This document shows positions 60,932-64,000 of a DNA stretch of 64,000 nucleotides, one piece after another. The translations under genes were made by a program, and so were the position numbers. Below the pieces are notes generated by a model. The model was not told where the DNA came from. It made no database searches and worked only from the letters and a program-made list of their open reading frames with translations. Position 1 is the first letter of the stretch; each line of letters begins with the position of its first letter. This stretch comes from Mucilaginibacter saanensis (lineage in GTDB: Bacteria; Bacteroidota; Bacteroidia; Sphingobacteriales; Sphingobacteriaceae). The DNA lies in NCBI RefSeq assembly GCF_014200575.1, contig NZ_JACHBZ010000002.1, positions 620,001 through 684,000 of the forward strand. Direction: 5' to 3'.

Positions 60932-61290
60932 TTGATGGCTGTTAGTTTGTTTTGGTTTGGTTTGTGGCAGGCTGAATGATTCATAGTATAAAATAATAGT
61001 CCATTATAATCCGGCAACGCTTCACAAACCTCAATTATTTGTGCAAATTAATAATTGAATTGCTTAAATTTCATACCAGTTATTATAATCCGGATATTAA
61101 GTCTGTAAATCAATGCCCAATACTTAATTATAGGAGGGTAATAAGTTAAATCACTGTATCATAACCGGACAGTTGCTGTAACAGAAGCGTACGCTTTAAT
61201 TGCTTATTTTGTGTTTAATATATTGAAATACAGTATTTTAATTTGTGGCATATCTTTTTGTAACTACTATTCAAAATATAATAAACTACA
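60932..61290. other. 359-bp divergent region between regulator and efflux operon
   Basis: It should contain the promoters of the two-component pair (minus) and the efflux operon (plus). A sigma-54-like element (61246-61262, below) lies near the plus-strand gene. No clear enhancer palindrome for the NtrC-like protein was seen. Confidence 0.5.
61246..61262 (+). promoter_or_regulatory. sigma-54-like promoter element (imperfect spacing)
   Basis: TGGCATATCTTTTTGTA has a TGGCA -24 box and a TTG -12-like box, but the gap is one base longer than the standard GG-N10-GC. It lies about 29 nt before the GTG start of the adaptor gene, the right place for control by the adjacent NtrC-type regulator. Confidence 0.35.
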
Positions 61291-62547
61291 GTGGACAGAA
61301 AAATTGAAAAAAAGACCTGGAACAGCAAACGAATATTAATGATAGTAGGCGTAACGGCCCTTATTTTATTAATTGGAAGCAGTATTTATTTTACATCAGG
61401 TAAAAGCAAGCTTGATGTTGATACCGAACGCATAACCATCAGTACCATTACTAAAGGTCCTTTTCAGGAGTTTATACCTGTAAATGGCGTTGTAATGCCG
61501 CTTACAACTATTTTTCTGGATGCTACGGAGGGTGGTTTGGTTGAAGAGAAGTATGTGGAAGACGGAGCAATGCTAAAAAAAGGCGATCCGATTTTAAAGT
61601 TGAGTAATGTTGATGAAGAGTTAAATTTGGCCACTCAGGAATCAGGCGTATTTGCTGAGCAAACCCAGATGCAGATATCTCATAATAACGCGCAGCAGAA
61701 TACAATTACCAAGCTTAACTCCATGGCCGATGTAGATAATGCTTTTAAAGAAGCTGAAAGAGTTTATAAATTGGATAAAAGCCTGTATGACCAAAAGGCC
61801 ATTGGTTTACAGGAATATCAATCGGCTAAAAATATGTATGATTATCAGCTTAATCGTAGAAAACTGGCGATACAAATATTAAAACAAGATACCACGCTTA
61901 TTAAACAACAGGATGAGCAGGCCAAGGAGCACTATGCACAAATGAAGGCTGCCCTGTCGCTGATGCAGAAAAAAGTTGCCGGCCTTACGTTAAGGGCGCC
62001 AATTGACGGACAATTAACCTCAATGGATGCTGAAGTTGGCCAAAATAAGAACAAAGGAGAACACTTAGGGCAGATTGATGTACAGTCGGGCTTTAAAGTT
62101 AGGGTTGATATTGATGAGCACTACCTGTCACGTATATATACCGGTTTAAAAGGCGATTTTTCCTTTGCCGATAAAACATATAACCTGGTTATCAAAAAGG
62201 TTTATACACAGGTTAAATCAACAGGTAGTTTTCAGGTTGACATGCAATTTGTGGGCACAGTACCTAAAGGTATCCGTAAAGGGCAAACTTTACAGGTAAG
62301 GCTCGCCCTTAGCGATCAGACACAGGCTGTTCTTGTACCTAAGGGTGGTTTTTACCAGCAAACCGGCGGTAACTGGATATTTAAAGTGAGTGAGGATGGC
62401 AAACGTGCTTATAAGGTTGATATACAGCTTGGAAGACAAAGTCCGGATTATTACGTGGTAACCGAAGGTTTAAATCCGGGTGATAAGGTAATTACCTCAA
62501 GCTATGAAACTTATGGTGACATACAGGAACTGGTATTAAAAAAATAA
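61291..62547 (+). CDS. periplasmic adaptor (MacA/HlyD-like) of an efflux system
   Basis: A 418-residue membrane-fusion protein with GTG start. One membrane anchor near 15-35, then a barrel-sandwich half near 70-105 (E-E-K-Y-V-E-D-G-A-M-L-K-K-G-D), a long helical hairpin (about 120-235), the second lipoyl half (L-R-A-P-I-D-G-Q-L near 240) and beta-barrel/C-terminal domains. It links an inner-membrane ABC transporter to an outer-membrane channel. Next come the ATPase and permease genes. No outer-membrane partner is in view. Confidence 0.85.
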   Translation: MDRKIEKKTWNSKRILMIVGVTALILLIGSSIYFTSGKSKLDVDTERITISTITKGPFQEFIPVNGVVMPLTTIFLDATEGGLVEEKYVEDGAMLKKGDPILKLSNVDEELNLATQESGVFAEQTQMQISHNNAQQNTITKLNSMADVDNAFKEAERVYKLDKSLYDQKAIGLQEYQSAKNMYDYQLNRRKLAIQILKQDTTLIKQQDEQAKEHYAQMKAALSLMQKKVAGLTLRAPIDGQLTSMDAEVGQNKNKGEHLGQIDVQSGFKVRVDIDEHYLSRIYTGLKGDFSFADKTYNLVIKKVYTQVKSTGSFQVDMQFVGTVPKGIRKGQTLQVRLALSDQTQAVLVPKGGFYQQTGGNWIFKVSEDGKRAYKVDIQLGRQSPDYYVVTEGLNPGDKVITSSYETYGDIQELVLKK

Positions 62548-62629
62548 ATGATAGCTGTTCTGCAACGAAAAGCTATTATAAGGTATTATATATAAACTGA
62601 TCAATAAACTATAAAAAATCAAGTCCAAC

Positions 62630-62666
62630 CCGCCGCATGGCGGAGATGATTTAGGAGGCACCAATG
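62630..62666 (+). promoter_or_regulatory. hairpin plus strong Shine-Dalgarno before the ATPase gene
   Basis: CCGCC (62630-62634) and GGCGG (62639-62643) form a 5-bp hairpin. AGGAGG at 62653-62658 lies 5 nt before the ATG at 62664. Such a full Shine-Dalgarno is unusual among the genes of this window, most of which show none. Confidence 0.5.
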
Positions 62667-63341
62667 ATAAAAATTACTAATCTCGAAAAATTCTACCGTA
62701 CAGAAGAAGTAGAAACTATAGCCTTAAACAAGCTATCCATTGAAATTGCAACCGGCGAGTTTGTAGCCATTATGGGGCCATCAGGCTGTGGCAAATCAAC
62801 ATTGCTCAATATTTTGGGGATGCTTGATGATCCGGATGCAGGGAGTTATGTTTTTAACGACATTGAAGTTGCGCATTTTACCGAACGCAAACGTGCCGAT
62901 TTGCGCAAGCACAACATTGGATTTGTGTTTCAAAGTTTTAATCTAATTGATGAACTAACCGTGTTTGAAAATGTGGAATTACCATTGATATACACGGGGG
63001 TAGCAGCATCTGAAAGAGTAAAAAGGGTAGAAGAGGTACTTGATAAAATGCAGATCATGCATCGCCGTAACCACTATCCGCAGCAGTTATCAGGTGGTCA
63101 GCAACAGCGTGTGGCTATTGCAAGGGCTGTGGTTAATAAACCTAAGCTGATTTTAGCGGATGAGCCTACCGGTAACCTGGACAGCAGCAATGGTAATGAC
63201 GTGATGGAATTACTTACCGACCTGAATGAGCAAGGAACCACCATTATTATGGTTACCCACTCTGAGCATGATGCCCGTTATAGTCACCGTATAATACGAT
63301 TGCTTGATGGTCAAAGTGTTATGGAAAATATAATGGTTTAA
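62664..63341 (+). CDS. ABC transporter ATPase (MacB/LolD-like)
   Basis: A 225-residue ATPase subunit with Walker A G-P-S-G-C-G-K-S-T (about 39-47), Q-loop F-V-F-Q-S-F-N, signature L-S-G-G-Q-Q-Q-R-V-A and Walker B L-I-L-A-D-E-P-T-G-N. It belongs to the LolD/MacB/FtsE branch that works with FtsX-like permeases. It follows the adaptor gene by 116 nt and precedes the permease by 211 nt. It would power an envelope efflux or lipoprotein/peptide-handling system. Confidence 0.93.
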   Translation: MIKITNLEKFYRTEEVETIALNKLSIEIATGEFVAIMGPSGCGKSTLLNILGMLDDPDAGSYVFNDIEVAHFTERKRADLRKHNIGFVFQSFNLIDELTVFENVELPLIYTGVAASERVKRVEEVLDKMQIMHRRNHYPQQLSGGQQQRVAIARAVVNKPKLILADEPTGNLDSSNGNDVMELLTDLNEQGTTIIMVTHSEHDARYSHRIIRLLDGQSVMENIMV

Positions 63342-63401
63342 ATAAGTGCATCATCTCCCCAAAAGAAGATAGTTTATATAAGTTAATAAGTGCCTCGCTT
63401 T

Positions 63402-63438
63402 CCCCTCCTTATCGGAGGGGCGGGCTTGAGTTTTTTTT
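63402..63438. repeat. CCCCTCC/GGAGGGG hairpin, repeat-like or terminator
   Basis: Arms CCCCTCC (63402-63408) and GGAGGGG (63414-63420), 5-nt loop, then CGGGCTTGAG and a T-run. Similar GC-rich hairpins are common between Bacteroidota genes; it may be a repeat copy, or a terminator limiting readthrough into the permease gene. Confidence 0.4.
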
Positions 63439-63552
63439 AAATTTTTGCTGGCCTGATTATCGTAACCTTTAATAGTTAATAAGAATAACTCCCACTAGGC
63501 GAAGGAACGGAAGGTGTTTTATAATTGGGAACTGCATTAAAATATTAATAAG

Positions 63553-64000
63553 ATGATCAAGAATTATATTAAAACGGCTTTCAGAACTCTTTTTAAAAAC
63601 AAGGGTTTTACAGCTATAAATATACTTGGGCTGGCTTTGGGCCTGGCTACCTGCCTGCTTATTGTTTTGTATGTAGTTGATGAGCTAAGTTATGACCGCT
63701 ACAATACCAAAGCAAGCAGGATATACCGTGTTAATGAGGATTTGAAACTGGGCGATAATAATGTGCTTTATGCCGTATGTATGCCTCCTTTGGCCAAGAC
63801 CTTAAAGGCAGAGTATCCGTTTGTTGAAAATGTGGTGCGGTTAAAAAATGCAGGTAGCTGGCATGTTAAAAAAGGCAATGTCAACATTCTGGAAAACAGA
63901 TTGGCTTATGCCGATCCTTCCATGTTTGATATTTTTACTTTGCCAATGGTGAATGGAAATGCGTCATCAGCTCTTGAGGAACCAAATAGTGTAGTGATTA
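63553..64000 (+). CDS. ABC permease (MacB/FtsX-like), partial
   Basis: Start of a permease gene, 149 codons to the window end with no stop. The N-terminus reads M-I-K-N-Y-I-K-T-A-F-R, then a helix (about 19-45, G-L-A-L-G-L-A-T-C-L-L-I-V-L). Next comes a periplasmic MacB-PCD-like domain with D-E-L-S-Y-D-R-Y-N and R-I-Y-R-V-N. It is the membrane part of the transporter formed with the upstream ATPase and adaptor. In Bacteroidota such proteins are normally about 780-820 residues. Confidence 0.85.
   Translation, partial: MIKNYIKTAFRTLFKNKGFTAINILGLALGLATCLLIVLYVVDELSYDRYNTKASRIYRVNEDLKLGDNNVLYAVCMPPLAKTLKAEYPFVENVVRLKNAGSWHVKKGNVNILENRLAYADPSMFDIFTLPMVNGNASSALEEPNSVVI

Overview
The window looks like a chromosomal segment of a Bacteroidota bacterium, most likely a Sphingobacteriaceae member of the Mucilaginibacter/Pedobacter type. 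The sequence is AT-rich. Almost all genes lack a Shine-Dalgarno sequence, and several starts are preceded by the Bacteroidota -7 promoter word TAnnTTTG. The gene content (GH3/GH2/GH20/GH29/GH92/GH51 exported glycosidases, NrtR-type Nudix regulator, YeeE/YedE pair, DUF4251, MacB-like FtsX permease with NtrC-type regulator) fits that group. I cannot assign a species. I saw no rRNA, tRNA, CRISPR array or insertion sequence.

Layout. (1) 231-9439, minus strand: a tightly packed exopolysaccharide operon. In transcription order it encodes a single-domain response regulator, a pseudo-receiver/sugar-transferase fusion that starts the glycan, a short TolC-like protein, a Wzc-like co-polymerase, a 44-residue membrane peptide, a Wzy/O-antigen-ligase-like polymerase, a hexapeptide acetyltransferase, a flippase and a glycosyltransferase. 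(2) 9994-13261, minus: VOC and DoxX proteins, an in-frame double PhnB-like protein, and a catalytically degenerate Nudix regulator. The regulator is divergent from an exported esterase (13404-15035), with an 11-bp-arm palindrome between them. (3) 15130-16969: a SMUG2-like DNA glycosylase, an unknown small protein and an MgtC-family membrane protein. (4) 17058-30612: a GH3 enzyme (minus) facing a five-gene plus-strand row GH29-GH2-GH20-GH29/F5-8C-GH92. Together these could take apart a plant-type complex N-glycan; no SusC/SusD pair is present.

(5) 30688-38912: an L,D-transpeptidase; a cysteine-free peroxiredoxin-like protein with a beta-carbonic anhydrase, preceded by a long leader carrying a 29-codon ORF that ends in three Cys codons; an FAD oxidoreductase; a GH51 arabinofuranosidase; and a split YeeE/YedE sulfur transporter with a TlpA thioredoxin. 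(6) 39078-44450: an uncharacterised envelope cluster (two beta-barrels, PAP2/haloperoxidase lipoprotein, duplicated DoxX-like membrane protein). (7) 44541-47198: RidA, D-threonine aldolase-like enzyme and dipeptidase in one operon. (8) 47523-51247: a GH63-like glucosidase and a Tat-exported sugar isomerase-like protein. (9) 51421-54944: a minimal ethanolamine operon (permease, EutB, EutC).

(10) 54998-58157: DUF4251 protein, HtpG and an FMN reductase. (11) 58237-64000: an NtrB/NtrC-like pair divergent from a MacA/MacB-like efflux operon (adaptor, ATPase, permease cut by the window end). Intrinsic terminator-like hairpins separate most blocks. The most interesting leads are the pseudo-receiver sugar transferase beside a true receiver, the Cys-Cys-Cys leader ORF, the dead-Nudix regulator with its palindrome, the plant-N-glycan-like glycosidase set and the 39-44 kb envelope cluster.
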